Assembly: GCF_026966905.1 (NCBI RefSeq)
Contig: NZ_JAPUBN010000017.1
Coordinates: 241,358-305,357 of the forward strand
Reading direction: 5' to 3'
DNA from: Marinomonas phaeophyticola
Lineage (GTDB): Bacteria; Pseudomonadota; Gammaproteobacteria; Pseudomonadales; Marinomonadaceae
Length of the DNA stretch: 64,000 bases
A program made the translations under genes and the position numbers. Positions 36,123 to 47,133 of the stretch are shown in pieces (position 1 is the first letter of the stretch; each line of letters opens with the position of its first letter). The notes below the pieces were generated by a model. That model searched no databases. It saw only the letters and a list, made by a program, of their open reading frames with translations, and was not told the origin of the DNA.

Positions 36123-36161
36123 AAAAGCCACGAAAATCTAAAGTAGGCTTACGTGGCTTTT
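36123..36161 (-). terminator. ihfA terminator
   Basis: AAAAGCCACG (36123-36132) pairs with CGTGGCTTTT (36152-36161). On the minus strand the stem is followed by a T-run. It lies just past the ihfA stop. Confidence 0.8.
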
Positions 36162-36184
36162 GGGATTACCTGTTAGGGGATGAT

Positions 36185-36484
36185 TTACCTATCCTTCATA
36201 TAAACATCGACTTTGCTCTTAAGCTTCTGTCCTGGCCTGAAGGTCACAACGGTTCTAGCTGTTATTGGTATTTCTTCACCTGTCTTCGGGTTACGACCAG
36301 GGCGCTGACTTTTCTCCCGAACCTCAAAATTACCGAAGCCAGATAACTTAACCTGTTCCCGGGCAACCAGAGTTTCTCTAATCACATCAAAAAAGCCCTC
36401 AACCAAGTCTTTTGCATCTTTCTTACTGACACTAAGCTGGTCAACTAAATTTTCCGCAATATCTGCTTTTGTCAACGCACCCAT
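36185..36484 (-). CDS. ihfA: Integration host factor subunit alpha
   Basis: The 99-residue DNA-bending protein has [11 protein letters not shown] at the start, the [21 protein letters not shown] arm region in the second half (residues about 46-66) and a full-length C-terminus. IHF heterodimers bend DNA at promoters, replication origins and phage attachment sites. It follows pheT by 3 bp, the conserved gammaproteobacterial pheST-ihfA order. Confidence 0.96.
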   Translation of the reverse strand: MGALTKADIAENLVDQLSVSKKDAKDLVEGFFDVIRETLVAREQVKLSGFGNFEVREKSQRPGRNPKTGEEIPITARTVVTFRPGQKLKSKVDVYMKDR

Positions 36485-36487
36485 AAA

Positions 36488-38872
36488 TTACCCCCTAATC
36501 ATCGCTCCTAGCTTCAAATTCAGCTCATTGACGATAATATCTAACGAATTGTTTATCTCTTCATCACTAAGAGTGTGTGAAGGATGCTGCCACGTCAAGC
36601 CCAAGGCGATACTTTTTTTCGATTCATCAACACCTTGACCTTGATACACATCAAAAATGTGAACCGCTTTGAAGCCATCCCCAGCCACAGACTCAATCAC
36701 ATCTTGCAAAGATCTTGCGGCTGTATCTCTATCAACCAATAAAGCCAAATCTCGCCTTACTTCAGGGAATTTTGATATTGGCTGATAACGAGGTAACTTC
36801 CCTTTCAGTACCGCCTCTAAGGAAACATCAAAAACATAAACGCTTTGATTACAACCTAATGACTTCGACAGCTGAGGGTGCAACTCACCAATAACACCAA
36901 CCACATGACCATCAATCAGAACTTCTGCAGAACGGCCTGGGTGCAAGTACACTTCATTTGCTTTGCGATACTCCAGCACTTCACCTGAATTTAAAGCAAA
37001 AAGAGCATCCAAGTGCGCTTTAATATCATAGAAGTCAACTTTTTCACTTGCCTGTGACCATGATTCAGGTAACTTAGAACCCGCTATCAGACCAGACAAA
37101 CGCTCTTGCTGATCCATGTCGGACAACGCATCGACAGTCCCAATAAAGCGGCGACCAGTTTCAAAAATACGAACACGTGACTGCTGTCTATTTTGGTTAT
37201 GCAAATACGCTTTTACCAAACCAGGAATGATCCCCGGGCGCATGACACCCATATCAACTGAAATGGGGTTTTCTAATTTAATCGCCTCAATATCAGGATA
37301 GAACTGCTGAGAAACGACAGGATCGATAAAACTGTAAGTTACCGCTTCTTGATATCCATAAGCCACCAAGGTTGACCTTAAAGTCTGAAGAGGAGTTTTT
37401 GCTTCTTGAACAGGACTAAAATCAATAGCCGCTGCCGGCATAGACGAAGGTAAATTATCATAACCATAAATTCGGGCGATTTCTTCAATCAAGTCGGCTT
37501 CGATCGCTATATCAAAACGGTGGCTGGCTGATTTAACCGTCCAATGCTCATCTGTGACGTCAACCACGTCCAAACCTAAACGCTGCAAAATAGTAGTTAC
37601 TAAAGCAGAATCTACTGTAACAGCCAGATACTGATCCAATTTTTTTCTACGAAGTGTAACCGTATTTAACTCTGGCAAGCTTGATTCATCGGTCATATTA
37701 ACAACAGGACCAACTTGACCACCGGCAATGCTAACAATTAAAGCGGTAGCACGCTCCATTGCATCACGCTGCAATTGAGAGTCCACCCCTCGTTCAAAGC
37801 GATGAGAGCTGTCGGTATGCAGACCATAAGATCTAGCCTTACCCGCCAGAGCCAGTGGCGCAAAAAAAGCACTTTCCAAGAAAACATTTGTTGTTGTTGT
37901 TGACACGCCTGAGCCTTCACCACCCATTATACCAGCAACAGCTAACGGTCGAGACTCATCTGCGATCACTAACGTATCTTGCCTAAGCGCGATTTCTTGA
38001 CCATCTAATAAAATAATTTTTTCTGATTCAGATGCCATGCGAACCACAACAGATCCAGACAACTGATCCAAATCAAAAGCATGCATAGGTTGACCGAGCT
38101 CGATCATTACATAATTAGTAATATCAACAATAGGATCGATAGAACGAATACCGCTACGACGTAATTTTTCCACCATCCAAAGCGGTGTCGTTGCAGATAA
38201 ATCTACTCCTTGTATTACCCGACCTAAATAACGAGGGCAAGCTGCAGTATCCATTACTTTGACTGGAAACATGGTATCAATATCGAGCGCATTTTCTGAA
38301 ATGCTGACGGGCGTTGTATCCAGTTCATTTAACACACCCACTTCGCGCGCCAAACCTGCGATGCTTAAGCAATCACTGCGGTTAGGTGTTAGATCTACAT
38401 CAATGATCACGTCATTTAGATCTAAATACTGACGCAAGTCTTCCCCTAGAGGTGCGTCCAACGAGAGTTCAATAATACCATCATTTTCATCGCTCAAGCC
38501 AAGTTCAGAAGCAGAGCAAAGCATACCCATTGACTCTACTTGACGTAATTTCGCTTTTTTGATTTTAAAATCAGCACCCAAAACAGCACCAATTTTTGCG
38601 AAAGCAACCTTTATCCCTGCTCGTGCGTTTGGCGCACCGCATACTACTTGAAAAACATCAACACCATCCGACACCTTACAAACACGTAATTTATCTGCAT
38701 TTGGATGCTTCTCCGCCTCGGTAATTTCACCAACCACAACACCTGAAAACTCACTTGCCACACCAGAAACTTCATCGACTTCCAGTCCAGCCATTGTAAT
38801 TTGAGCCATTAACTCTTCACTGCTAATAGCAGGATTGACCCACTCTCTTAGCCAATTCTCACTAAATTTCAT
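36488..38872 (-). CDS. pheT: Phenylalanyl-tRNA synthetase beta subunit
   Basis: The 794-residue subunit shows the usual order: an EMAP-like tRNA-binding domain (about 39-150, GVVVGEITEAEKHPNADKL then RVCKV), the B3/B4 editing domain (about 210-385, with FFAPLALAGKARSYGLHTDSS then HRFERGVD), B5 and the C-terminal anticodon-binding fold (about 700-793). It forms a heterotetramer with PheS. It lies 25 bp after pheS. Confidence 0.96.
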   Translation of the reverse strand: MKFSENWLREWVNPAISSEELMAQITMAGLEVDEVSGVASEFSGVVVGEITEAEKHPNADKLRVCKVSDGVDVFQVVCGAPNARAGIKVAFAKIGAVLGADFKIKKAKLRQVESMGMLCSASELGLSDENDGIIELSLDAPLGEDLRQYLDLNDVIIDVDLTPNRSDCLSIAGLAREVGVLNELDTTPVSISENALDIDTMFPVKVMDTAACPRYLGRVIQGVDLSATTPLWMVEKLRRSGIRSIDPIVDITNYVMIELGQPMHAFDLDQLSGSVVVRMASESEKIILLDGQEIALRQDTLVIADESRPLAVAGIMGGEGSGVSTTTTNVFLESAFFAPLALAGKARSYGLHTDSSHRFERGVDSQLQRDAMERATALIVSIAGGQVGPVVNMTDESSLPELNTVTLRRKKLDQYLAVTVDSALVTTILQRLGLDVVDVTDEHWTVKSASHRFDIAIEADLIEEIARIYGYDNLPSSMPAAAIDFSPVQEAKTPLQTLRSTLVAYGYQEAVTYSFIDPVVSQQFYPDIEAIKLENPISVDMGVMRPGIIPGLVKAYLHNQNRQQSRVRIFETGRRFIGTVDALSDMDQQERLSGLIAGSKLPESWSQASEKVDFYDIKAHLDALFALNSGEVLEYRKANEVYLHPGRSAEVLIDGHVVGVIGELHPQLSKSLGCNQSVYVFDVSLEAVLKGKLPRYQPISKFPEVRRDLALLVDRDTAARSLQDVIESVAGDGFKAVHIFDVYQGQGVDESKKSIALGLTWQHPSHTLSDEEINNSLDIIVNELNLKLGAMIRG

Positions 38873-38897
38873 AGAAAGTACCTTGAGCCGTTATAAA

Positions 38898-39893
<996 letters not shown>

Positions 39894-39912
39894 TCATTAC
39901 TCCCAAAAATAA

Positions 39913-39943
39913 AATAGGGGAAGAGCATAGCTCTTCCCCTATT
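39913..39943 (-). terminator. Hairpin between rplT and pheS, terminator or attenuator
   Basis: A 13-bp perfect stem (39913-39925 with 39931-39943) closes on a short loop and is followed on the minus strand by a T-rich run just ahead of the pheS ribosome site. In E. coli pheST is attenuated through a Phe-rich leader peptide. I could not find a clear Phe-rich leader with an ATG in the 119-bp gap. Confidence 0.75.
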
Positions 39944-40012
39944 AAAGACTGCTTCAGATTTCTTTATTTTTACAATGCAAAAACAAGGAAACCTTTAATG
40001 CTACGTCAGAAA

Positions 40013-40369
40013 TTAAGCCAAGCTTGCTTTCGCTTTTTCAACGATTGCAGCAAAAACTTCTTTCTCGTACACAGCTAGGTCAGCCAATACTTTACGGTCA
40101 ATCTCAATTGCTACTTTCTTCAAACCAGCAATGAAACGGCTGTAAGACATACCATTGATACGAGCCGCAGCGTTAATACGTGTAATCCACAATGCGCGGA
40201 ATTGACGCTTCCGTTGACGACGGTCACGATACGCATATTGACCTGCTTTGATAACCGCTTGTTTCGCTACACGAAACACACGGCTACGAGCACCGTAATA
40301 ACCTTTAGCTTGCTTTAAAATCTTTTTGTGTCGGCGACGAGCCTGAACACCACGTTTTACGCGAGGCAT
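40013..40369 (-). CDS. rplT: 50S ribosomal protein L20
   Basis: The 118-residue, very basic protein starts [16 protein letters not shown], as L20 does, and is full length. L20 binds 23S rRNA early in assembly and in many bacteria represses its own operon. It lies 46 bp after rpmI. Confidence 0.97.
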   Translation of the reverse strand: MPRVKRGVQARRRHKKILKQAKGYYGARSRVFRVAKQAVIKAGQYAYRDRRQRKRQFRALWITRINAAARINGMSYSRFIAGLKKVAIEIDRKVLADLAVYEKEVFAAIVEKAKASLA

Positions 40370-40415
40370 AATATAAACCTTATACTAATTAATTAACTAA
40401 AAAATGACCAAATAC

Positions 40416-40610
40416 TTAAATGTAAGGCAACATGCGTACAATTAACGCTTTGTCGCTCTGTGCAACTTGGTGCAATGCACGAAGTTGACGCTTACGCTTA
40501 GTCGATTTCTTAGTCAAGATATGACTAGTATGAGACTGTTTATGCTTAAAACCATTCGCAGTACGTCTAAAACGCTTAGCTGCGCCACTGTGTGACTTAA
40601 TTTTGTTCAT
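40416..40610 (-). CDS. rpmI: 50S ribosomal protein L35
   Basis: This 64-residue basic protein has the typical [16 protein letters not shown] start and [16 protein letters not shown] middle. It lies between infC and rplT, the universal order. Confidence 0.97.
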   Translation of the reverse strand: MNKIKSHSGAAKRFRRTANGFKHKQSHTSHILTKKSTKRKRQLRALHQVAQSDKALIVRMLPYI

Positions 40611-40677
40611 TATTAAAAACCACTTCGCATTCGTTAATGTTAGCGTAATTTCCTGCTATCTATTTAGATAACCAAAA

Positions 40678-41211
40678 TCACTTCTTCTTTTTGGGGCCTA
40701 GCACCATAGTCAATTGACGACCTTCCATTTTCGCAGCTTGCTCTACTGCACCATATTCCTCTAAGTCTAAAGCGACTCGATTCATAAGTTGCATACCAAG
40801 CTCCTGATGTGCCATTTCACGGCCGCGGTATCTTAACGACACTTTAGCCTTATCCCCACCTTCAAGGAAACGTATCAGGTTGCGGAGTTTTACCTGATAA
40901 TCCCCTTCCTCCGTCCCTGGACGGAATTTCATTTCTTTCACTTGAATTTGCTTAGCATTTTTCTTCTGAGCAGCTTTCGCTTTCTTTTGCTCAAAAATAT
41001 GCTTACCGTAATCCATTATTTTACAAACAATAGGATCAGAATCTGCAATTTGCACTAAATCTAGTTTAGACTCTTCAGCTGCTTTTAGTGCTTCTTCAAT
41101 CGAAACAACACCTACTTGATCACCATTTTCCGCAATTAAACGTACTTCGGTGGCTTGTATGTTTTCGTTGATTAGCGGACGTTGCTTACTTGATTGACGT
41201 CCGCGGTTCAT
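40678..41211 (-). CDS. infC: Translation initiation factor IF-3
   Basis: The 177-residue protein has the N-domain ([17 protein letters not shown]) and C-domain ([31 protein letters not shown], ending GPKKKK). It prevents premature subunit joining and proofreads start codons. E. coli infC uses an AUU start for autoregulation; here an ATG at 41211 follows AAAGG at good spacing, so that control appears absent. It begins 8 bp after thrS. Confidence 0.95.
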   Translation of the reverse strand: MNRGRQSSKQRPLINENIQATEVRLIAENGDQVGVVSIEEALKAAEESKLDLVQIADSDPIVCKIMDYGKHIFEQKKAKAAQKKNAKQIQVKEMKFRPGTEEGDYQVKLRNLIRFLEGGDKAKVSLRYRGREMAHQELGMQLMNRVALDLEEYGAVEQAAKMEGRQLTMVLGPKKKK

Positions 41212-41219
41212 ATTACCTT

Positions 41220-43157
41220 TTATAGTGAAATCTCCAATTCTTGTTTACGACTACGGCGAGCGACTTCTTTTCGAAGCAATTCCTCAAAATCAGTAACACT
41301 CATGACGCCGAGGTCTTCGCCGGTACGGGTTCTTACAGCAACTTGCTGTTGCTCAACTTCTTTATCCCCTACCACGATTAGGTAAGGCACACGTTGTATT
41401 GTATGCTCACGAATTTTAAACCCGATCTTTTCGTTTCTCAAGTCTAGTTTGGCCCTAAAGCCATTAGAATTGAATCTTTTTGCTAAATCTTCGCAAAAAT
41501 CCGCTTGTCGATCGGTAATATTCATAATTACAACTTGTTCAGGAGCCAACCAAGCTGGAAAACTCCCTTCTGTCTCTTCTATCAAAATACCAATAAAGCG
41601 TTCCAAAGAGCCAACAATTGCTCGGTGCAACATCACAGGCGTTTGCCTAGATCCATCTTCCGATACAAATTGAGCGCTCAGACGGCCCGGCATTGAGAAA
41701 TCGGCTTGAATAGTACCACATTGCCAGACCCTACCAATAGCATCCTTTAAAGAGAATTCTATTTTTGGACCATAAAAAGCACCTTCACCAGGTAATTCTT
41801 GCCAATCCAAATTTGCTGCATTTAAGGCATCCGCTAACGCTTTCTCCGACTTATCCCACACTTCGTCTGATCCAACGCGTTGCTCAGGACGAGTTGATAG
41901 ACGATAGATAATATCTGTAAAACCGAAGTCCTCATATACTTCATGCAACAAGCGTATAAATTCAGAAACCTCTTCTTGTAATTGATCTTCCATTACAAAA
42001 ATATGGCCATCATCTTGCACAAAGTTACGCACACGCATTATGCCATGAAGAGAACCTGAAGGCTCATTACGATGGCACGAGCCAAACTCCGCAAATCTTA
42101 ACGGCAAATCACGGTAACTCTTAAGGCCTTGATTAAAGACCTGTATATGACAAGGACAGTTCATTGGTTTAATAGCGTAATCACGATTCTCCGAATGAGT
42201 CGTGAACATGCCACTATTAAACTTACCCCAATGTCCGGATTTTTCCCATAAAACACGATCAACTATCTGGGGTGTTTTAATCTCATGATAAGCATTTTCT
42301 CTTTGTTTAACTCGAAGATACTGCTCAATCACTTGATATAAAGTCCAACCTTTAGGGTGCCAAAATACCATTCCCGGTGCTTCTTCTTGCACATGGAATA
42401 AATCCAGTTTTTTACCTAATTTACGATGGTCTCTCTTTTCCGCTTCTTCCAGACGAGTAAGATACGCTTTTAGTTCTTTCTTATCGTTCCACGCTGTTCC
42501 ATAAATACGTTGAAGCATTTCATTGTTTGAATCGCCACGCCAATAGGCTCCGGCCAATTTCATCAATTTGAAATGGCGTAACACTTTTGTATTTGGCACA
42601 TGAGGGCCACGACACATATCCATGTATTCTTCGTGATTATAAAGCCCTACATGAGTGACCGATTCATCCATTCCATCAATGAGTGCAACTTTATAGTCTT
42701 CTTCGCGCTCTACGAATTGAGTTCGTGCGTCTTGAATAGGTGTCATTACCTTAACGACATCATAATCTTTCTTCACAAGCTCTTGCATACGTTTTTCGAT
42801 CGCCGCCATATCCTCATTTGTAAAAGGACGTTCATAGGCAACATCGTAATAAAAACCGTTATCAATAGTCGGACCGATAGCCATTTTAGCAGTTGGATAC
42901 AATTGTTTTACTGCATGACCTATCAAATGAGCAAAAGAATGACGGATGATTTCTAAACCATCTTCATCTTTACCCGTTACCAAACTCAACTCTGAGTCTG
43001 TTTCGATGAGTTCACAAGCATCAACCAGAACGCCATTTACACGTCCTGCAACCGTTGCTTTTGCTAATCCAGGGCCAATATCCTCAGCAACTTGCATCAC
43101 TGTAACAGGATTTGGAAACGAACGTTTGCTGCCATCAGGCAAAGTAATTTCAGGCAT
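41220..43157 (-). CDS. thrS: Threonyl-tRNA synthetase
   Basis: The 645-residue enzyme has the TGS domain (1-61), the editing domain with HxxxH ([15 protein letters not shown], about 73) and TMCRGPH-like [11 protein letters not shown] (about 180), the class II core ([31 protein letters not shown]) and the C-terminal anticodon-binding domain. It is first in the operon with infC, rpmI, rplT, pheS, pheT and ihfA. Confidence 0.97.
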   Translation of the reverse strand: MPEITLPDGSKRSFPNPVTVMQVAEDIGPGLAKATVAGRVNGVLVDACELIETDSELSLVTGKDEDGLEIIRHSFAHLIGHAVKQLYPTAKMAIGPTIDNGFYYDVAYERPFTNEDMAAIEKRMQELVKKDYDVVKVMTPIQDARTQFVEREEDYKVALIDGMDESVTHVGLYNHEEYMDMCRGPHVPNTKVLRHFKLMKLAGAYWRGDSNNEMLQRIYGTAWNDKKELKAYLTRLEEAEKRDHRKLGKKLDLFHVQEEAPGMVFWHPKGWTLYQVIEQYLRVKQRENAYHEIKTPQIVDRVLWEKSGHWGKFNSGMFTTHSENRDYAIKPMNCPCHIQVFNQGLKSYRDLPLRFAEFGSCHRNEPSGSLHGIMRVRNFVQDDGHIFVMEDQLQEEVSEFIRLLHEVYEDFGFTDIIYRLSTRPEQRVGSDEVWDKSEKALADALNAANLDWQELPGEGAFYGPKIEFSLKDAIGRVWQCGTIQADFSMPGRLSAQFVSEDGSRQTPVMLHRAIVGSLERFIGILIEETEGSFPAWLAPEQVVIMNITDRQADFCEDLAKRFNSNGFRAKLDLRNEKIGFKIREHTIQRVPYLIVVGDKEVEQQQVAVRTRTGEDLGVMSVTDFEELLRKEVARRSRKQELEISL

Positions 43158-43417
43158 TTTTTTCCCCTATTCGGAGTCAGTGGTGCTCCATACCAAAGAG
43201 CACATGTAAAGTAAGGCAAGTAAATTAACATTTACTCACCTATGATGCTAATTTATTTACTGTTTTTTCTTGCGAAAAGCCTTGCAAAAAGCAGAACCTC
43301 ATAAAAATTGACTTTTTTATCAACAGAGATTTTTTTTCTGTAATTACCCTTGGACTTTCTAGCTCAGCAGGGTAAAATTACCGACTGTTTCACAGCAAAT
43401 CAACTCCACAAGGTTTT

Positions 43418-44044
43418 ATGACTCATAACGCACTTGATAACTACTGCATTGATACTACTCAAGCAGAACCAGAACTATTACTTGAATTAGTAGATAGGAC
43501 TTATTCTGAAATGGGGTATCCAAATAAGCTGTCAGGTAAAACTATTGGTCGAACCTTAAAGTTGCTTGCAACAATGTCTCAACCTAAACGTGCACTAGAA
43601 ATTGGTATGTTTACGGGGTATTCAGCACTTTCTATCGCAGAAGGCATGCCTGAAGATGGACAACTAATCTGTTGTGAAACCAATCCAAAAGCAATTGATT
43701 TTGCTCAATCATTTTTTGACCGTAGTGCATACGGGCATAAAATCACACCTATTTTTGGTCAAGCTTTAGAAACAATTAAAACCATTCCGGCAGGTTTGGA
43801 TTTTGTCTTCATTGATGCCGATAAGCGTAATTATCTAAATTATTATGAAGCGGTTGTTCCATTAGTTAGATCAGGAGGCTTGATTGTCATAGATAACTCT
43901 TTATGGCAAGGACGAGTACTCAATCCCAATGAAAACAGCGATATAGCTGTTGATTCATTAAATCAACGTATTTTTCAAGATAGTCGCGTTGAAAATGTCC
44001 ATCTAAATATTCGTGATGGTCTAAACTTAGTTATTAAACACTAA
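43418..44044 (+). CDS. Class I SAM-dependent O-methyltransferase
   Basis: The 208-residue protein fits the caffeoyl-CoA/catechol O-methyltransferase family: LSGKTIGRTLKLLA, SAM-binding ALEIGMFTGYSALS (about 59-72), ETNPKAIDFAQ and the metal-binding DFVFIDADKRNYLNYY (about 128-143). It should methylate a catechol-type hydroxyl; the substrate is unknown. AAGG precedes the ATG. It is transcribed away from thrS. Confidence 0.88.
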   Translation: MTHNALDNYCIDTTQAEPELLLELVDRTYSEMGYPNKLSGKTIGRTLKLLATMSQPKRALEIGMFTGYSALSIAEGMPEDGQLICCETNPKAIDFAQSFFDRSAYGHKITPIFGQALETIKTIPAGLDFVFIDADKRNYLNYYEAVVPLVRSGGLIVIDNSLWQGRVLNPNENSDIAVDSLNQRIFQDSRVENVHLNIRDGLNLVIKH

Positions 44045-44103
44045 TACATTTACAAGAGACACATGGATATTAAGAAGTAATCCTTTTTAGTATCTTGTGT
44101 CTT

Positions 44104-44844
44104 ATGCTATTCAAAAAATTCAAAGAGGCAGCGATTTTGGTCGTTTTTAAAATCACTAATAACGAAACAAACAAGCACTATATCGGCACATCCTTTAACA
44201 GCGGTTTTCAACGCTTTGAGCAATACGTTGAAGCAGCAAATGAAGGCTTGGACTTCCCGCTATACGATGAAATTCGTGAGTTTGGTGCAGATGCATTTTC
44301 CGTTGAAGAATTATATGAAACGGATGACAAAGAAGAACTATACGAATTAGAGCAAGACTATGTTGCTATCTATAACGGTGTCAGTCTTCGTGGATACAAA
44401 ATAGGCCAATCGGCAGCAAAACCGACGCTGGCTAATTTTGGTAAGAAAGCGATGTTTGATGCGAATGGTGTCTCAACAACAGCCCCCGTCAAGAAAGCCA
44501 CTCGTAAAACGGCGGCAAAAAAAACGGTAGCACTTCCAAAAAAGGACCAACCTAAGCCGACTTCTACTTCGTTCTTTGGCGAACTTATTGGCGAAGACCG
44601 CTTAGATGGCCCTGCACAAAAAAATAGTGAGAAAAAAACATCGACTCCCACTATTACCAGACCTAAAAGTAAAGCCGCGATTCAAAAGCTTCTGAGAGAA
44701 GCGGAAAAACAATCAAAGCTAGAACGTGAAGAGCGTTTGAAATCAGCTCAACAAGCTCAAGCTGATGAGATGGCGCAAATCATGGCTAAGATTGATTTAA
44801 CCTCTAAAGCTTCCACTTCGGCCTTCCGTCGTCGTAAAGGTTAA
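44104..44844 (+). CDS. GIY-YIG-like protein with basic low-complexity tail
   Basis: The first 100 residues resemble a GIY-YIG domain (VVFKITNNETNKHYIGTSFN, then FEQYVEAANEG and LYELEQDYVAIYNGVSLRGY), but the tyrosines of GIY and YIG are partly replaced, so nuclease activity is uncertain. A Lys/Ala/Pro-rich tail (KKATRKTAAKKTVALPKK) and a coiled-coil segment (LLREAEKQSKLEREERLKS) follow. The start may be ATG 44104 or TTG 44137, which has AGAGGC 7 nt upstream. A terminator follows directly. Confidence 0.6.
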   Translation: MLFKKFKEAAILVVFKITNNETNKHYIGTSFNSGFQRFEQYVEAANEGLDFPLYDEIREFGADAFSVEELYETDDKEELYELEQDYVAIYNGVSLRGYKIGQSAAKPTLANFGKKAMFDANGVSTTAPVKKATRKTAAKKTVALPKKDQPKPTSTSFFGELIGEDRLDGPAQKNSEKKTSTPTITRPKSKAAIQKLLREAEKQSKLEREERLKSAQQAQADEMAQIMAKIDLTSKASTSAFRRRKG

Positions 44845-44866
44845 TAAAAGGCTCGCTCGTTACAAT

Positions 44867-44909
44867 AAACCTCAGTGAACATCATCGATATGATCTCTGG
44901 GGTTTTTTT
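44867..44909 (+). terminator. Rho-independent terminator after the GIY-YIG-like gene
   Basis: AAACCTCAG pairs with CTGGGGTTT (one G-T pair) and is followed by a run of seven T. Confidence 0.85.
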
Positions 44910-45071
44910 ATTGCGTTTCCTCAGCCATTTACATTTTTACTTTCTCCATAGTCTTACTGGATTGTTTCTCTTAACTCTAGGTAAAGTATCAGTAATAACG
45001 CTATTCTTCTTCCGTACTTTCCCTATAATGCTCTCTTATTTTTTATTCAGTCACATAGGTAAGGTCCCAAT

Positions 45072-45884
45072 ATGATGCTATCGCAGCTACAAAAGCGGTT
45101 CCAACGTATCGATCAGAGTAAATTTTTCCAATCCTTCGTCATTGCGGTCATTATCATTTCCGCATTAACCGTTGGAGCCCATACATATGCACTGCACCCT
45201 TCGGTTGAGCTAGCACTTGACTGGATGGATTCGTTCATTACTCTATTCTTCTTAGTTGAATTAATTATTCGCTATTTCGCCAGCAAAGGAATTAAGCACT
45301 TTTTTTCAAAAGGCTGGAATATTTTTGACACCATTATTGTTCTCGGCAGCCTATACCCTGCCGCGGGATCAACCATGCTGATTGCACGTCTATTGCGTAT
45401 ATTTCGAGTGCTACGACTGGTATCCATGATTCCTGAACTAAGACTTTTAGTAAATTCGTTACTAAAAGCCATTCCTCAGATGGGTTATATTGCCTTATTA
45501 ATGTTTGTCATCTTCTATATTTATGCCGCTATTGGCAGTATGTTATTTGCCCATATAAACCCAGTATTATGGGATGATGTATCCATATCTATGCTTACAC
45601 TCTTTAGGATTGCCACGTTTGAAGATTGGACAGACATAATGTATGAGACAATGGCGGTGTACAAAACAAGCTGGATATACTATATAACTTTCATTTTTCT
45701 AACCGCTTTTGTATTTTTAAATATGATGGTTGGTACGATTTTAGAAATCATGACGCAAGAACATCAGAGTGCCCGAGAAAAAGAAGCAGGCAACGACGCT
45801 CTTCCTGCCACTCAAGGGCAAGTAAAAGCCTTAGAAAAGCAAATTGCGGCTCTGAGCCAATTATTAGATCAAAAGGATAAATAA
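45072..45884 (+). CDS. Prokaryotic voltage-gated cation channel (NaChBac/NavAb type)
   Basis: The 270-residue protein has six membrane helices. S4 carries regularly spaced arginines (ARLLRIFRVLRLVSMIPELR, about 103-122), the pore follows, and a C-terminal coiled coil (QVKALEKQIAALSQLLDQ) should hold the tetramer. The selectivity filter reads TFEDWTD where sodium channels such as NavAb have TLESWSM; the extra acidic residues make it resemble engineered CavAb (TLDDWSD) and suggest calcium permeability. A low-quality upstream frame overlaps the start. creA follows at 4 bp. Confidence 0.85.
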   Translation: MMLSQLQKRFQRIDQSKFFQSFVIAVIIISALTVGAHTYALHPSVELALDWMDSFITLFFLVELIIRYFASKGIKHFFSKGWNIFDTIIVLGSLYPAAGSTMLIARLLRIFRVLRLVSMIPELRLLVNSLLKAIPQMGYIALLMFVIFYIYAAIGSMLFAHINPVLWDDVSISMLTLFRIATFEDWTDIMYETMAVYKTSWIYYITFIFLTAFVFLNMMVGTILEIMTQEHQSAREKEAGNDALPATQGQVKALEKQIAALSQLLDQKDK

Positions 45885-45888
45885 TCTC

Positions 45889-46353
45889 ATGGTTAAATTA
45901 TTCGTCATCACCGCCCTGACAAGCCTATTAATAGCCTGCGACAAGAATGAAGTAGGAGACGTCAGCCTAGGCCTTTTAACAACGAAAGACATCAAACTCA
46001 ACACCTTAGTCGATCCCATCGTGACTGGTGTAACTTGCCATGTCGCCAGTATTGAGGCTGACTTAGATTTTTCTGATCCTAGTGACTCCTCAATCGCTTG
46101 TCGCCAAACCGGTAAAATCACATCAGACATGATAAAAAACATCGATCGTTCGAAGTCAGGAGAAGTTATTTTTAATAAGTCGAAAAGTATTTTCTTTAAA
46201 AATATGAAGGTCCGCCGCATTTTTGATGAAGACTCACAAACACTGATGTATGTATCCTATTCAACTAAAGAAACCTCCGGCAGCTTTAAACACAGCCTAT
46301 CTACTGTGCCTTTATGGGGAACAGAAGCCTATCAAACACCGGTTACAAAATAA
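45889..46353 (+). CDS. creA: CreA family protein
   Basis: The 154-residue protein has an N-terminal hydrophobic leader with a Cys at the end (TSLLIACDKN), which looks like a lipoprotein box. The CreA signature follows: EVGDVSLGLLTTKDI, VTGVTCHVASIEA and SSIACRQTGKI. CreA is a conserved periplasmic protein of unknown function. It lies 4 bp after the channel gene and probably shares its transcript. Confidence 0.85.
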   Translation: MVKLFVITALTSLLIACDKNEVGDVSLGLLTTKDIKLNTLVDPIVTGVTCHVASIEADLDFSDPSDSSIACRQTGKITSDMIKNIDRSKSGEVIFNKSKSIFFKNMKVRRIFDEDSQTLMYVSYSTKETSGSFKHSLSTVPLWGTEAYQTPVTK

Positions 46354-46361
46354 CTTCATAA

Positions 46362-46397
46362 GCGGTAGCAATCCGAATCATGACGGCTTGCTACCGC
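46362..46397. terminator. Hairpin between the converging creA and cupin genes
   Basis: GCGGTAGCAA and TTGCTACCGC form a perfect 10-bp stem. T-tracts are weak on both sides. Confidence 0.65.
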
Positions 46398-46437
46398 ATC
46401 CCCCCGTAATAGTCATCGATTCCTGGTAAGTGAGAAA

Positions 46438-46920
46438 TCAAACTTTCTTACCCGCTACCGGCTCCTGTATCGAATCCATATCCACCAAGTTCCAAGGCAT
46501 CCCCTGTTGACGGTAAATACGTTTCTCTAACTTAGGGTAATCCGCCACATCATGCTCTAGGCGCTGCCCCACAACAATACACTTAAGTACCGATGAGCCA
46601 ATATTTCGCAAATTATGCGCAGACCCTCCTGCCCTATAACCAATAAAATCTCCCGTACTGACGTGATAGACCTCGTTACCTATAGTGGCTTCTGCCTCAC
46701 CTTCAAGGATATAAACACACTCATCCTCATGATAATGAACATGAGTTTCAGTAGATTCATGTCCTGGCAGTATTTCAATAATATGAAAACCAAAACCTGT
46801 TAATCCCGTTAAATCACCTAGGGATTTATTTAGTCGCTTTGCATTTGAGTTTAAAAAATGTGTTTTTTGAATCCCTTCATAGCCATCAATTTCGTCTTTT
46901 TTTAAAATATATTTTTCCAT
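46438..46920 (-). CDS. Cupin-domain protein
   Basis: The 160-residue protein has a single cupin barrel (about 45-125) with metal-ligand motifs HVHYHEDECVYILEGEAEA (His, His, Glu) and the second-motif His in GGSAHNLRNIG. No helix-turn-helix is present. It could be an isomerase, dioxygenase or sugar-binding protein; substrate unknown. Single-gene unit. Confidence 0.8.
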   Translation of the reverse strand: MEKYILKKDEIDGYEGIQKTHFLNSNAKRLNKSLGDLTGLTGFGFHIIEILPGHESTETHVHYHEDECVYILEGEAEATIGNEVYHVSTGDFIGYRAGGSAHNLRNIGSSVLKCIVVGQRLEHDVADYPKLEKRIYRQQGMPWNLVDMDSIQEPVAGKKV

Positions 46921-47033
46921 GCAATCTACCTGTAAAAGTCATGAATACAAAGGTAGATTAATCTTTTTCAATAGAGATGAATATCTGAAAAGAAGAAAAA
47001 GGCAGCAAACTTACTTTCTCCTTAAACGGCAGG

Positions 47034-47074
47034 CAAAAAAAAGCATGATTACAAAGAGAAGCTCATAATCATGC
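47034..47074 (-). terminator. Terminator of the tricarboxylate transporter operon
   Basis: GCATGATTA (47043-47051) pairs with TAATCATGC (47066-47074), followed on the minus strand by a run of eight T. It lies 60 bp beyond the transporter stop. Confidence 0.85.
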
Positions 47075-47133
47075 AAAACGAAAAAACACGTTAAAATTCG
47101 ATATATCAACCCAATACAGTATCTATGATTGTT

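Noticed and set aside
44875..45075. 66-codon hydrophobic frame upstream of the channel gene
   Set aside because: It begins inside the terminator of the preceding gene, has no ribosome site and a Phe/Leu-rich composition expected from T-rich DNA.
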